Origin: Bacteroidetes bacterium UBA5697
GTDB taxonomy: Bacteria > Bacteroidota > Bacteroidia > B-17B0 > Aurantibacillaceae
Direction: 5' to 3'
NCBI GenBank assembly: GCA_002420145.1
Contig: DIHL01000039.1
Span: 1-15,182, forward strand
Length of the DNA stretch: 15,182 bases
Position numbers and translations under genes: made by a program. The notes under the pieces are model-generated. The model was not told the origin of the DNA, ran no database searches, and saw only the letters and a program-made list of their open reading frames with translations. The first letter of the stretch is position 1, and each line of letters starts with the position of its first letter. Below, piece by piece: positions 7,582 through 15,041 of this stretch.

Positions 7582-8724
7582 TTATTTTTCTTCAAATATT
7601 AATATAATATTATTTAAAAAATCATTCACGGAATATGATTCTACTGTTGCAATAAAAGAATTAATGTTTTTCTGTTGTTCTTCTACACTTAATTTAACGT
7701 TTCCTGTTTCTAAATCCTTTTTCAAATCATCAATTTCACTTATTAGAAAACCTTTTGATATTAACCATTGATAAGTTGAGCATCTCTTATTTAAATAGAT
7801 TTTACAACCAACTTCAATTGCCATAAAAATATTCCCCAAAGCATTTTGCCTGTAACTATTGATAACCAAAGCGGCGGCTGATTCATAAACAGATTCAAAT
7901 TCGTTCATTGAAAGAAAATCTTCAATTAGTGTTACATTTTTAATTTCCTGAGCGATCTGCTTTATTTTTTTTGAGTAATTGCTTGTGTTACCATAGTTGA
8001 AAAACAATTTGAATTCGACTTCCCCTTTATTATCTGCATCTTTAATAATATCAAGAATATCAATATGATTATTTATTTCCGCACCATGATTTCCTACAAT
8101 AATTTCATTAGACTTTTGTGCCATGATTTTACACTTATCAATATCTCCAACTTGATCAACAAGCTGTCTTTCTATAAGTTTAGGCATATAAAATAAGCTT
8201 TTCAACTCATCATATTCAAATCTATTAACTACTAAAATAGCATCTAACTTTTGGTAAATTTTTTTTTGGTTATCAAGTTTTACAGAATAATCCAGGTTCA
8301 TTAAAATCTTTAATTTCCTTTTAAATGAATTAATTAATGAAAAATGTTCTTGCTTTTTCTCACACATTTTTAGTGTCTTATCGCTCAAAAATTTGTCCAT
8401 CTCTAAATTGTATAATTCAAAGCCGAAAAACTTTAAAAAAGTTTTTACTTTAGGACGAATACCATACAAAATTTGCACTTGAGGTTCGGCAATACTATGA
8501 AAAATTACACCATCAAATTGATTAGCATATTCAATGGTTAATTTTATGCCATCTTTTGAGTTTTCAAATATTTTATAATTAATTCCATATTCCTCTAATT
8601 TAGTAGCCGTATCATTATTGTTTTTTCCTAGGAATGCTATCTCGTTATGTATATGTTCACTTATATATCTCCTCGAATGATCAATGAAAATAATATTAGC
8701 GTGAATATGAAGTAATTTATACAT
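7582..8724 (-). CDS. WecF-like glycosyltransferase (GT56-like)
   Basis: The 380-residue protein resembles the TDP-Fuc4NAc transferase WecF, which completes the enterobacterial common antigen repeat. The support is partial but specific. LLHIH opens the protein, FHSIAEPQVQILYGIRPK (75-92) corresponds to the acceptor-domain loop, and IIVGNHGAEINNHIDIL (208-224) closely follows the ILVGNSGDRSNEHIAAL segment of WecF. The stretch 290-312 (YRQNALGNIFMAIEVGCKIY and following) matches the WecF region with ARQQGIGTLCLLIQAG. These comparisons are from memory. In this non-enteric context the donor is more likely whichever amino-deoxy sugar nucleotide the cluster makes. The gene sits 7 bases after the reductase stop and 6 bases before the next start. 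Confidence 0.72.
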   Translation of the reverse strand: MYKLLHIHANIIFIDHSRRYISEHIHNEIAFLGKNNNDTATKLEEYGINYKIFENSKDGIKLTIEYANQFDGVIFHSIAEPQVQILYGIRPKVKTFLKFFGFELYNLEMDKFLSDKTLKMCEKKQEHFSLINSFKRKLKILMNLDYSVKLDNQKKIYQKLDAILVVNRFEYDELKSLFYMPKLIERQLVDQVGDIDKCKIMAQKSNEIIVGNHGAEINNHIDILDIIKDADNKGEVEFKLFFNYGNTSNYSKKIKQIAQEIKNVTLIEDFLSMNEFESVYESAAALVINSYRQNALGNIFMAIEVGCKIYLNKRCSTYQWLISKGFLISEIDDLKKDLETGNVKLSVEEQQKNINSFIATVESYSVNDFLNNIILIFEEK

Positions 8725-8731
8725 GGTATTT

Positions 8732-9694
8732 TTAAGCCCATTTAGGAAAGCATGTTGCTATTCCTTCTAAAGGGTTACTTTTAAATTGCTCATCATTATT
8801 GATTGAAGCATTGATTTTTAAAATTTCTTCTACTTGTTTTATAGTTCTAACACCAATAATAGCGGAAGTTACCGCATTATATTGCAAGCAATATTGAGTC
8901 GCTATTTTTACGATTTCAGTGGGTGCAATTCCGTTGGCGTTTAACTTTCTTAACGAATCCAAGGTCCATTCAACCCAATCCAGAGGCAGTGTTGAGCGAA
9001 AATCATCCTTACCGAATTCAGGTTTAGTGATTAAGTATTTCGGATTGATTAAGCCACGCGAAAGCGGGCTTCGGGCAATAAAATTAAACTTTTGTTGTTC
9101 GATAAGAGGAAAAAGAACATCAACTGGCCTTCTTTCAAAAATATTAAATACCCATTCCAAAACTGTACCGAATTTAGCTTCGACAACATTTTTAGCCGCG
9201 CTAAGGCCTCTAGTACTTACGCCAAATGTTCCTATTTTTCCCTCCTTTTGTAATTCAATTAATTTTGACTTATTAAATTCTTTCCAATTAATATTGTCTG
9301 GTGGATTATGAATTAGCAAAATATCTAATCTGTCAGTTCCAAGTCGCCTTAAGCTTTCATTCACTCTTTCCGAAAAACCATAACTCAGATTTTGTTGTTT
9401 TACTTCATCATCAGTTAAAACAATTTTCGTACAAACTACAATGCTCTCAGACGTTTGTTTTATAGCTTTCCCTAATAATTTCTCACTTCTACCCTCATTA
9501 TAACCTTGCGCGGTATCAAAAAAGTCAATGCCCGACTTAATAGCCGTTATTAGTATGTTCAGAGCTTCTTTCTCTTCAATATTACCCCAGCCATTTGGTT
9601 TACCGTTAATAGAATGGGCGCCAGCAATTTGCCAACAACCTATACCAAGAGGATTAGTCTCCTTATTCAACCCATACCAATAGCGTTTTTTCAT
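8732..9694 (-). CDS. Aldo/keto reductase
   Basis: NAD(P)H-dependent oxidoreductase with a TIM-barrel fold, 320 residues, normal length. The full catalytic tetrad is visible: D60 and Y65 in FFDTAQGYNEG, K90 in VVCTKI, and H129 in LDILLIHNP. GIGCWQIAG (17-25) is the opening barrel strand, and SPLSRGLINP plus AIIGVRTIKQVEEIL near the end form the cofactor site. Members in polysaccharide clusters reduce or oxidise sugar or sugar-nucleotide carbonyls, but many are general aldehyde reductases, so the substrate is open. The ATG lies one base after the TAA of the oxygenase gene, suggesting a functional pair. The product is soluble and cytoplasmic. Confidence 0.88.
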   Translation of the reverse strand: MKKRYWYGLNKETNPLGIGCWQIAGAHSINGKPNGWGNIEEKEALNILITAIKSGIDFFDTAQGYNEGRSEKLLGKAIKQTSESIVVCTKIVLTDDEVKQQNLSYGFSERVNESLRRLGTDRLDILLIHNPPDNINWKEFNKSKLIELQKEGKIGTFGVSTRGLSAAKNVVEAKFGTVLEWVFNIFERRPVDVLFPLIEQQKFNFIARSPLSRGLINPKYLITKPEFGKDDFRSTLPLDWVEWTLDSLRKLNANGIAPTEIVKIATQYCLQYNAVTSAIIGVRTIKQVEEILKINASINNDEQFKSNPLEGIATCFPKWA

Positions 9695-9695
9695 T

Positions 9696-10535
9696 TTATG
9701 CTTTAAAAAGCCTAAATTCTAGTGCCACTCGTGTCATATCGGTTTCGTTATTAAGAGCAAGCCCATGGATAAGATGTGATGAGAAAATCAATACTTGTCC
9801 ATATTTTACCTTCGAACGGATTAATTCATTTTTTCCATCCCATGTTTTAATCACACAAACTCTGTATTTATTCCCTTCTACTTCACTACCACCAATTGTT
9901 CTAAGAACTTTACTTTCACTTAGTAAATGACTTTTAGGAACAACAGGTAGATTGGATTTATTTGTAGAGCCACATACAGGAATCCAAAAATTAACAAATA
10001 ATGGAATGTAATTATCTATATCTACACCGTGATAAACATCTTTATGAGGAGGATTAAAATCATTAGATTGAGGGCGATTAATTCTCACAATAATGTGCAT
10101 TTTTTCCTTTGTTTTCGGATCAATATCACTCAATTTAAAATTAAGGATTTTTTCTAAACGTGGTAAAAGTGTCATAACTGGAAAATTAAAATCATCCGAA
10201 AATAAATCTCTTGTTCTGGAAACAACCTTAAAATGATCTTCATTACTTTTTACATAATGGTGATAGTTTTCTAAATTAAATCCTTCGGTGTTTATAACCG
10301 TTTCTTCACGCAAAATTCTCTTAACGCTTTCTGTTAAACCATCTTTTAAAGCGTTATACTCATCTGGATTTAAAAAATCAGATTCCGTGTAACCTTCATT
10401 ATACCAAGGTTGATCATATACAACGTCTGTTTCTTTCTGAGAAAGAACTTCTTCTTTCCCCAATGAAAAAGATTGTGAATCGCTGGTCGTAAAATCTCTT
10501 TTTTCACCATCAACAAAAAAACTTATAACACTCAT
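9696..10535 (-). CDS. PhyH-like Fe(II)/2-oxoglutarate-dependent oxygenase
   Basis: Predicted non-haem iron dioxygenase related to phytanoyl-CoA hydroxylase, 279 residues. The metal triad is visible as H164-x-D166 in NPPHKDVYHG and H257 in FSSHLIHGLALNNETD (H254 is a second candidate). R269 in TRVALEFR is spaced correctly to bind the 2-oxoglutarate carboxylate. The strand between them, FVNFWIPVCGSTNKSNLPVV (180-199), fits the double-stranded beta-helix. Such enzymes hydroxylate, epimerise or desaturate small substrates, and some act in sugar and antibiotic tailoring. In this cluster the likely target is a sugar or an acyl group on it (inference). It is soluble and cytoplasmic, and is followed after one base by the aldo/keto reductase gene. 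Confidence 0.82.
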   Translation of the reverse strand: MSVISFFVDGEKRDFTTSDSQSFSLGKEEVLSQKETDVVYDQPWYNEGYTESDFLNPDEYNALKDGLTESVKRILREETVINTEGFNLENYHHYVKSNEDHFKVVSRTRDLFSDDFNFPVMTLLPRLEKILNFKLSDIDPKTKEKMHIIVRINRPQSNDFNPPHKDVYHGVDIDNYIPLFVNFWIPVCGSTNKSNLPVVPKSHLLSESKVLRTIGGSEVEGNKYRVCVIKTWDGKNELIRSKVKYGQVLIFSSHLIHGLALNNETDMTRVALEFRLFKA

Positions 10536-10558
10536 ATTATTTTATTTATATAGCTTAA

Positions 10559-10566
10559 CAAATATA
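10559..10566 (-). promoter_or_regulatory. Candidate Bacteroidota promoter -7 box
   Basis: On the minus strand, TATATTTG matches the TAnnTTTG consensus used by the main sigma factor of this phylum. It ends 23 bases before the oxygenase ATG and lies in the largest gap not occupied by a gene remnant (10536-10664). I cannot find a clear TTG -33 element at the right distance. Matches of this kind are frequent in AT-rich DNA, so this is only a candidate for an internal promoter serving the downstream genes. Confidence 0.25.
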
Positions 10567-10664
10567 CAATATACTTTAATTCTCTTAATAATTTCTAAGA
10601 TGATAAAAATCATTCTTACTAATGAACTGTGGACAAAATGATTTCTTTTTCATTTTAATAAAGC

Positions 10665-11378
10665 CTATACTAATTCAAAATTATCCAACATTCTGTTGAT
10701 TTCCTCAATGTCGTTAAACATCATCACATCAATAATTGATAAACCAGGTTCAAATGGATTTCGTTTTTGATGATATGATTCTAAGTGCATTTTTTGGAAA
10801 TAAATTTTAATATTATTATTAGAATATTTTTCTCTGTCAAAAAAATCTAATCCTCCTATTGGATTTATATAAGTTATATCGTTTCCAAGCTTTTTACATA
10901 TATTTAAAGCCCATTCATCCGGCATTTTTGCTTCATCAATCTCCAAATTCATTTCCGAAAATACAGGCAGGGTTCTTGGAAATCCTAAATAAGCAGATAT
11001 CTTTTCAAGTAAATCTTTATTCAACTGAACGATTGAGTCGTATTTTTTTTCAAAAACTTCATTTAATAAATTATTTACTTTGTAATAATTAGGCGCCACT
11101 TTTTTATAAATAACCAACTGTGACAATATTTTCTTTTTCCAATCGGTCTCATTATTAATGTTTACATCTTTAATTAATGTTTCACGCGAAAATTTTTCTA
11201 ATGGAACCTGAATATACAACCAACCTTCATTTTGTTTCAATACTCTGTTACGCTCAATCCATCCATGCCTGATAAATTGTACTGTATCAAACAAGATAAA
11301 TTCATCGGAATGCTTAATCAAACTGATATAACCAAGATACGGTAAAAAATATGGCTGCATAATAGCTATTTTCTGCAT
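10665..11378 (-). CDS. WbqC-like family protein
   Basis: The 237-residue product carries the family hallmark at its N-terminus: MQPYFLPYLGYISLI (7-21), then FDTVQFIRHGWIERNRVL (30-47) with conserved Asp, Trp and Arg residues, then the WLYIQVPLEK strand. It has no signal peptide or membrane segment. WbqC-like proteins occur in O-antigen and amino-deoxy-sugar clusters, often beside DegT-type aminotransferases as here. Their biochemical role is not established as far as I know, though a part in modifying the amino sugar is often assumed. The length is usual for the family. Upstream lies a decayed acyltransferase, and downstream a 129-base gap before the oxygenase. Family assignment is firm; no reaction is claimed. 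Confidence 0.88.
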   Translation of the reverse strand: MQKIAIMQPYFLPYLGYISLIKHSDEFILFDTVQFIRHGWIERNRVLKQNEGWLYIQVPLEKFSRETLIKDVNINNETDWKKKILSQLVIYKKVAPNYYKVNNLLNEVFEKKYDSIVQLNKDLLEKISAYLGFPRTLPVFSEMNLEIDEAKMPDEWALNICKKLGNDITYINPIGGLDFFDREKYSNNNIKIYFQKMHLESYHQKRNPFEPGLSIIDVMMFNDIEEINRMLDNFELV

Positions 11379-11435
11379 TTTACAAGCTTAATTATTTATA
11401 CTATAAGTTTAAAGACATTATTAATCAGAATAAGC

Positions 11436-11822
11436 TCAAATATTATCAACTATCAATTTCTTCAAATCACTTTTGCACTCATTAGTGCCAGGATAACTCA
11501 AATCATCATCATCATAATACAAAACATCCTTATTCAAAATAATTTTCACTTGATTATTCTGAGTCATTTTATTGAATACGTCATAAACAGAAATAAATTG
11601 ATATTTTTTTACAGGGTTTTCAAGTAAGCGTTAAAGTCGATGACACTAATCTTTTTAGTTAATATTTTTGTGATTAAATAACCTGATATTACAAAAAACA
11701 CATCCACGCCATAAAATCCGGCGCTAATAAATCCGTATCCCAAATGAAACAGACCCAGGTACTACCGCCAAAGTTCTTAATCCGTCTATTTCTGGTTTAT
11801 ATTGCAAATTTTTAATTTCGAT
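11436..11822 (-). pseudogene. OafA-SGNH acyltransferase remnant with internal deletion
   Basis: This stretch keeps only the two ends of a fused acyltransferase 3-SGNH protein, normally over 600 residues. From about 11816 one frame reads LQYKPEIDGLRTLAVVP, the typical start. A frameshift near 11760 moves it to FHLGYGFISAGFYGVDVFF and then VISGYLITKIL, the first membrane region, ending at a TAA at 11609-11611. From about 11624 a third frame reads LENPVKKYQF to a TGA at 11436-11438. It includes YYDDDDLSYPG, matching the YYDDDHLS end of SGNH domains with Asp replacing the catalytic His. The codon before GluIle at 11820-11822 is ATC where an ATG would be expected. No full product can be made. Confidence 0.85.
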
Positions 11823-11870
11823 TGTTATCTTATTTGTTCTTTAATTACCTTGAGAAAGCACTCAATATCA

Positions 11871-12971
11871 TTAATTATTCCTGCTGACTCTCAGTCTTAA
11901 AAAATAACCTTCAAAATACTTGAAGGAGAGATGGGAAATAAAAACAGTACCGATAAATGACAGTATATAAATAATTGAAGTCGAACCGAAAGACAGTGCC
12001 ACTTTAATAGCGATGAAAATAATAATGGGGTGATACATGTACATTCCGTAAGAAATCGTCCCAAAGTAATTTGTTGCCTTATTTTCTAAGACATTTGAAT
12101 ATTTGGGATTGGAGGCTAAATTCAAAATTATAATTCCAAAAAGAACTGAATACAAATCATAATGGTAAATTGTAAAACTCTTAATGACAAAACTCAATAA
12201 AACGGATGCTATAAGCGATGTATAAAATGTTATTGGATGATGCAATATATTCAAGAGCTTCATCTTTCTGTTTAAAACCAATGCAAAGATACCTCCGAAT
12301 GCCATGCATTGAATGTAAACACCCGATAAGAAACTAAAAATATACCTGTTATACGGAATAACATAAGCATATTTTGTTACTAGGAAATAGCTCGTAGCAT
12401 GGTATAAAAGTATAATCAGCAGCATTGCTACCAAGAGCCTCTTTCTGCAATATATAAGTACGAGCGGCCAGAGTAAATAAAATAATTGTTCAGTAGCTAA
12501 TGTCCACGTATGCGATACAAAAGCAATATCACCAAAAAGTGTTCTGGCCATACTGGAAATACCAAAAAAGTATAACATGAAATTCGGCAAAAACGTATTT
12601 CCATTTGCCTCACCAAAACGGTGTTGCACTTCTGGCATCTGAAAAAATTCTATATTTGGCAACACAAAAAAGCCTAGAAAAATGATTAAATAGTAGAGGG
12701 GCCAAATCCTAAGAATCCTTCTGCCATAAAAGTTTTTCAGGGAAATTGTTCCAGTACTTTTCTGCTCATTTAATAATAAGGTTGTAATTAAAAAAGAACT
12801 CAATACGAAAAACATGGCTACACCAAGACACCCGATTATTCTAAAAAAAGGAATATGCCAAAGACTTTCACTATAAAAGGAGAATTTATACAATTCAATG
12901 TGTTGTAAAATTACCAGGGACGCAGCAATAAAGCGTAATGTATCTAGATTTGGAATCTTAATTCGGATCAT
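11871..12971 (-). CDS. OafA-type membrane O-acyltransferase (acyltransferase 3 family)
   Basis: Second intact membrane acyltransferase, 366 residues, expected to acylate a sugar of the repeat unit. Landmarks in order: NLDTLRFIAASLVILQH (8-24) with R13 and H24; FFVLSSFLIT (54-63), where Ser replaces the usual Gly; FYGRRILRIWPLYY (81-94); SHTWTLATEQLFYLL (153-167); GTISYGMYMYHP near 315; and KYFEGYFLRLR at the end. About ten membrane spans and no SGNH domain. The ATG directly abuts the TAA of the aminotransferase gene, so the two are probably co-translated; the amino sugar or a neighbour is a reasonable target (inference). It lies just upstream of the OafA-SGNH remnant, which it does not closely resemble, so it is not simply a duplicate. 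Confidence 0.9.
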   Translation of the reverse strand: MIRIKIPNLDTLRFIAASLVILQHIELYKFSFYSESLWHIPFFRIIGCLGVAMFFVLSSFLITTLLLNEQKSTGTISLKNFYGRRILRIWPLYYLIIFLGFFVLPNIEFFQMPEVQHRFGEANGNTFLPNFMLYFFGISSMARTLFGDIAFVSHTWTLATEQLFYLLWPLVLIYCRKRLLVAMLLIILLYHATSYFLVTKYAYVIPYNRYIFSFLSGVYIQCMAFGGIFALVLNRKMKLLNILHHPITFYTSLIASVLLSFVIKSFTIYHYDLYSVLFGIIILNLASNPKYSNVLENKATNYFGTISYGMYMYHPIIIFIAIKVALSFGSTSIIYILSFIGTVFISHLSFKYFEGYFLRLRVSRNN

Positions 12972-14036
12972 TTAATATACTATACCTGCAATTTTATCTA
13001 TTTCCTGTTTTTCTAAACCAACATAAAGCGGTAAACATAAAATGCGTTTAGCAATGCTTTCAGAAACAGGCATTGATTTTCTATCAACATATGGAATAGT
13101 GTTCAACGAAGGGTAAAAATAGCGTCTCGGAAAAATATCCAATTCATTGAGTTGTTTTTGAACTTCGAGCAATCGTTCTTCCGATTGAAATACCACTGGG
13201 TAATAGCTGTAATTCCATTTTGTGTTCTCGCGAATTTTAAGCTTCTGAAGACAAGAAAAATCCAATACACTGTTATAATAGTCAACGCTCTGTTGTCGTT
13301 CATCTATTATATGTTGAATGTAAGGAAATACAGCCATGCCCATGGCAGCTTGTAATTCAGAAATTTTACCGTTAATTCCCAAACCATGAAAAGCCAGGGG
13401 ACCATCATGTCCGAAATTATGACTGTAAAACAATTTCATTTGCAGATCCTTATCCTTTGTGAACATAGCTCCACCTTCGGCCAAATGGAATAACTTTGTT
13501 GCGTGAAAACTACACGTGCTTATATCTCCGTAATCAAAAATGCTTTTGTCATTATAATTTACTCCAAAGCAATGCGCCGCATCATAGATTACCTTTAGTT
13601 TGTATTTTTTTGCGATATTTTCTATCGCTTCAACATTACATGGGTTACCAAAAACATGTGTAGCCAAAATACAAGTTGTTTTATCAGTAACCGCGGCTTC
13701 TATCTTTGTCTCATCGATAGTTAGATATTCGGGGTGAATATCCACAAATACAGGAGTGCAATTTTCCCAAACGATAGCTGCAGTAGTGGCTACATAACTG
13801 AAAGGTGTTGTAATTACCTCGCCACCTTTAGCTAATAATTTTAAAGCTATTTGAATTGGGACTGTTCCATTATTGGTAATGGTTAGCCAATCAATATTCA
13901 AATAAATTTTAAGTCTATCTTCCAATAAATTTACCAATTCGCCCCTGTTGGTAAGCCATTGGTTATCAAATACTTTTTTCACCCATTGATTGTATTCTTC
14001 AATAGGCGGTAAAAATGTTTTAGTAACTGGTATCAC
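12972..14036 (-). CDS. DegT/DnrJ/EryC1-type PLP sugar aminotransferase
   Basis: Transfers an amino group, usually from glutamate, to a 3- or 4-keto-deoxy sugar nucleotide. The 354-residue protein has the fold-type I pattern: NNGTVPIQIALKLL (55-68), EVITTPFSYVATTAA (73-87), VFVDIHPEYLTID (96-108), VIYDAAHCFG (149-158, D152 near the PLP nitrogen), and CSFHATKLFHLAEGGA (175-190) with K181 as the Schiff-base lysine. LGINGKISELQAAMG then forms the partner-subunit contact. The start is GTG at 14036: no in-frame ATG lies just upstream, and IPVTKTFLPPIEEY is a natural N-terminus. The neighbouring WbqC-like and acyltransferase genes suggest an N-acylated amino-deoxy sugar. Regiospecificity cannot be told, and no dehydratase that would make its substrate is present here. 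Confidence 0.92.
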   Translation of the reverse strand: MIPVTKTFLPPIEEYNQWVKKVFDNQWLTNRGELVNLLEDRLKIYLNIDWLTITNNGTVPIQIALKLLAKGGEVITTPFSYVATTAAIVWENCTPVFVDIHPEYLTIDETKIEAAVTDKTTCILATHVFGNPCNVEAIENIAKKYKLKVIYDAAHCFGVNYNDKSIFDYGDISTCSFHATKLFHLAEGGAMFTKDKDLQMKLFYSHNFGHDGPLAFHGLGINGKISELQAAMGMAVFPYIQHIIDERQQSVDYYNSVLDFSCLQKLKIRENTKWNYSYYPVVFQSEERLLEVQKQLNELDIFPRRYFYPSLNTIPYVDRKSMPVSESIAKRILCLPLYVGLEKQEIDKIAGIVY

Positions 14037-14063
14037 GTTAATGTTATTATGTTTAAAAAAATC

Positions 14064-15038
14064 TTAAATAGGATAGTAATTAGTTTTTATCAGTCTGAGT
14101 TTTATTAAAGTGTAAAAAACAAAATGAGCATTATAAAGTCCGAACCATTTTATTATCCAATAATATTTCCAACTAGATAAAAAAAATGGAGATTTTATGT
14201 CATCAAATCGCTTGGCAAAAATTTTAGCATACTTTATATTGCTCCCCATAGTCATTCTATAATTAACAAAATATCCCTTTTTTGGATATGACAGCAAAGT
14301 TTCGTCGTTTTCATTCAAAATATATTGATAGATTAAATCCCAACTTTTTAATGCAGAGTTCGCCTTTGAGTCAGTGTTTACGCTACTTAAAGTGTCCGAT
14401 TTGCCAACTCTATGATACACTAAACTTTGTTTTATAACAGATACTTTTTGAGACTTTAAATACGCTCTGGTAAAATATTCTCCATCATCATTATTTGTAA
14501 GTTCCTCATTCCACTCGCCCACTTTTTCAATTATATCTCTTCGAACTAACATCGCATGAATCGCTCCAGATATACCCTTCATGCCATAACTTCTCATTAT
14601 GTCTTTGCCATTGTGAATATCTGAATAATCAATATGTTTAAAAACAAAAGGTTTAGTTTCCAGCACATTATCAGTAAACTGCTCCCAAAAACAAAACGAC
14701 AAATCAGCACCATCTTTTTGCATGATTTCTAACTGAATTTTTAATTTATCCTTATGAAGAATATCATCCGAATCTAAATATTGTATGAAAGATCCTTTCG
14801 CATTTTTTAAACCCAAATTTCTAGCGGCTGCAGCTCCTTTATTTGACTGCATATAACATTTTACTCCTCGTTTTTCAAAATCAGGAAACAATTCTGCTGT
14901 ACCGTCAGAAGAACCGTCATCCACAACAATTACTTCTATATCAGTATAACTTTGACTTAAAGCACTGTTAACCGCACTCTCAAGATATTGTTTTGAATTG
15001 TATGTTGGAATGATAATGCTAACCAGACTAGACTTCAT
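14064..15038 (-). CDS. Family 2 glycosyltransferase
   Basis: Inverting GT-A sugar transferase of 324 residues. The N-terminal 110 residues show every hallmark: SLVSIIIPTYNSKQYLESA (4-22), IEVIVVDDGSSDGT (34-47, D40 and D41), SNKGAAAARNLGLKNAKG (65-82) and FIQYLDSDDILH (84-95), where D89-D91 is the DXD metal site. GEWNEELTNNDDGEYFTRA further on contains the acidic catalytic-base region of the family. The C-terminal 60 residues are aromatic-rich (WKYYWIIKWFGLYNAHF) and may lie against the membrane. It begins 3 bases after the stop of the partial upstream gene and ends 27 bases before the aminotransferase start. Donor and acceptor sugars are unknown. Confidence 0.92.
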   Translation of the reverse strand: MKSSLVSIIIPTYNSKQYLESAVNSALSQSYTDIEVIVVDDGSSDGTAELFPDFEKRGVKCYMQSNKGAAAARNLGLKNAKGSFIQYLDSDDILHKDKLKIQLEIMQKDGADLSFCFWEQFTDNVLETKPFVFKHIDYSDIHNGKDIMRSYGMKGISGAIHAMLVRRDIIEKVGEWNEELTNNDDGEYFTRAYLKSQKVSVIKQSLVYHRVGKSDTLSSVNTDSKANSALKSWDLIYQYILNENDETLLSYPKKGYFVNYRMTMGSNIKYAKIFAKRFDDIKSPFFLSSWKYYWIIKWFGLYNAHFVFYTLIKLRLIKTNYYPI

Positions 15039-15041
15039 GAT

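Noticed and set aside
8919..9311. 130-codon open frame on the plus strand
   Set aside because: It lies wholly opposite the aldo/keto reductase, whose catalytic residues are all present, and its own translation shows no family motif. The other plus-strand frames across the window are likewise antisense to solid genes.
10588..10612. Imperfect hairpin (taag-atgat, aaaa loop, atcat-t-ctta) between the WbqC-like and oxygenase genes
   Set aside because: The stem is short with a bulge, and no T-tract follows it on the minus strand, so it is not a credible terminator.
10585..10653. Small minus-strand frame of 22 codons (starts MKKKSFCPQF) in the gap before the oxygenase gene
   Set aside because: It is short, resembles nothing I know, and has no clear start signal. 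Chance frames of this size are common in AT-rich gaps.
11479..11515. Short GAT/ATC triplet run (atcatcatcatcat on the plus strand)
   Set aside because: About four units, explained as the DDDD codons of the decayed SGNH domain. It is not a CRISPR or a larger tandem repeat.
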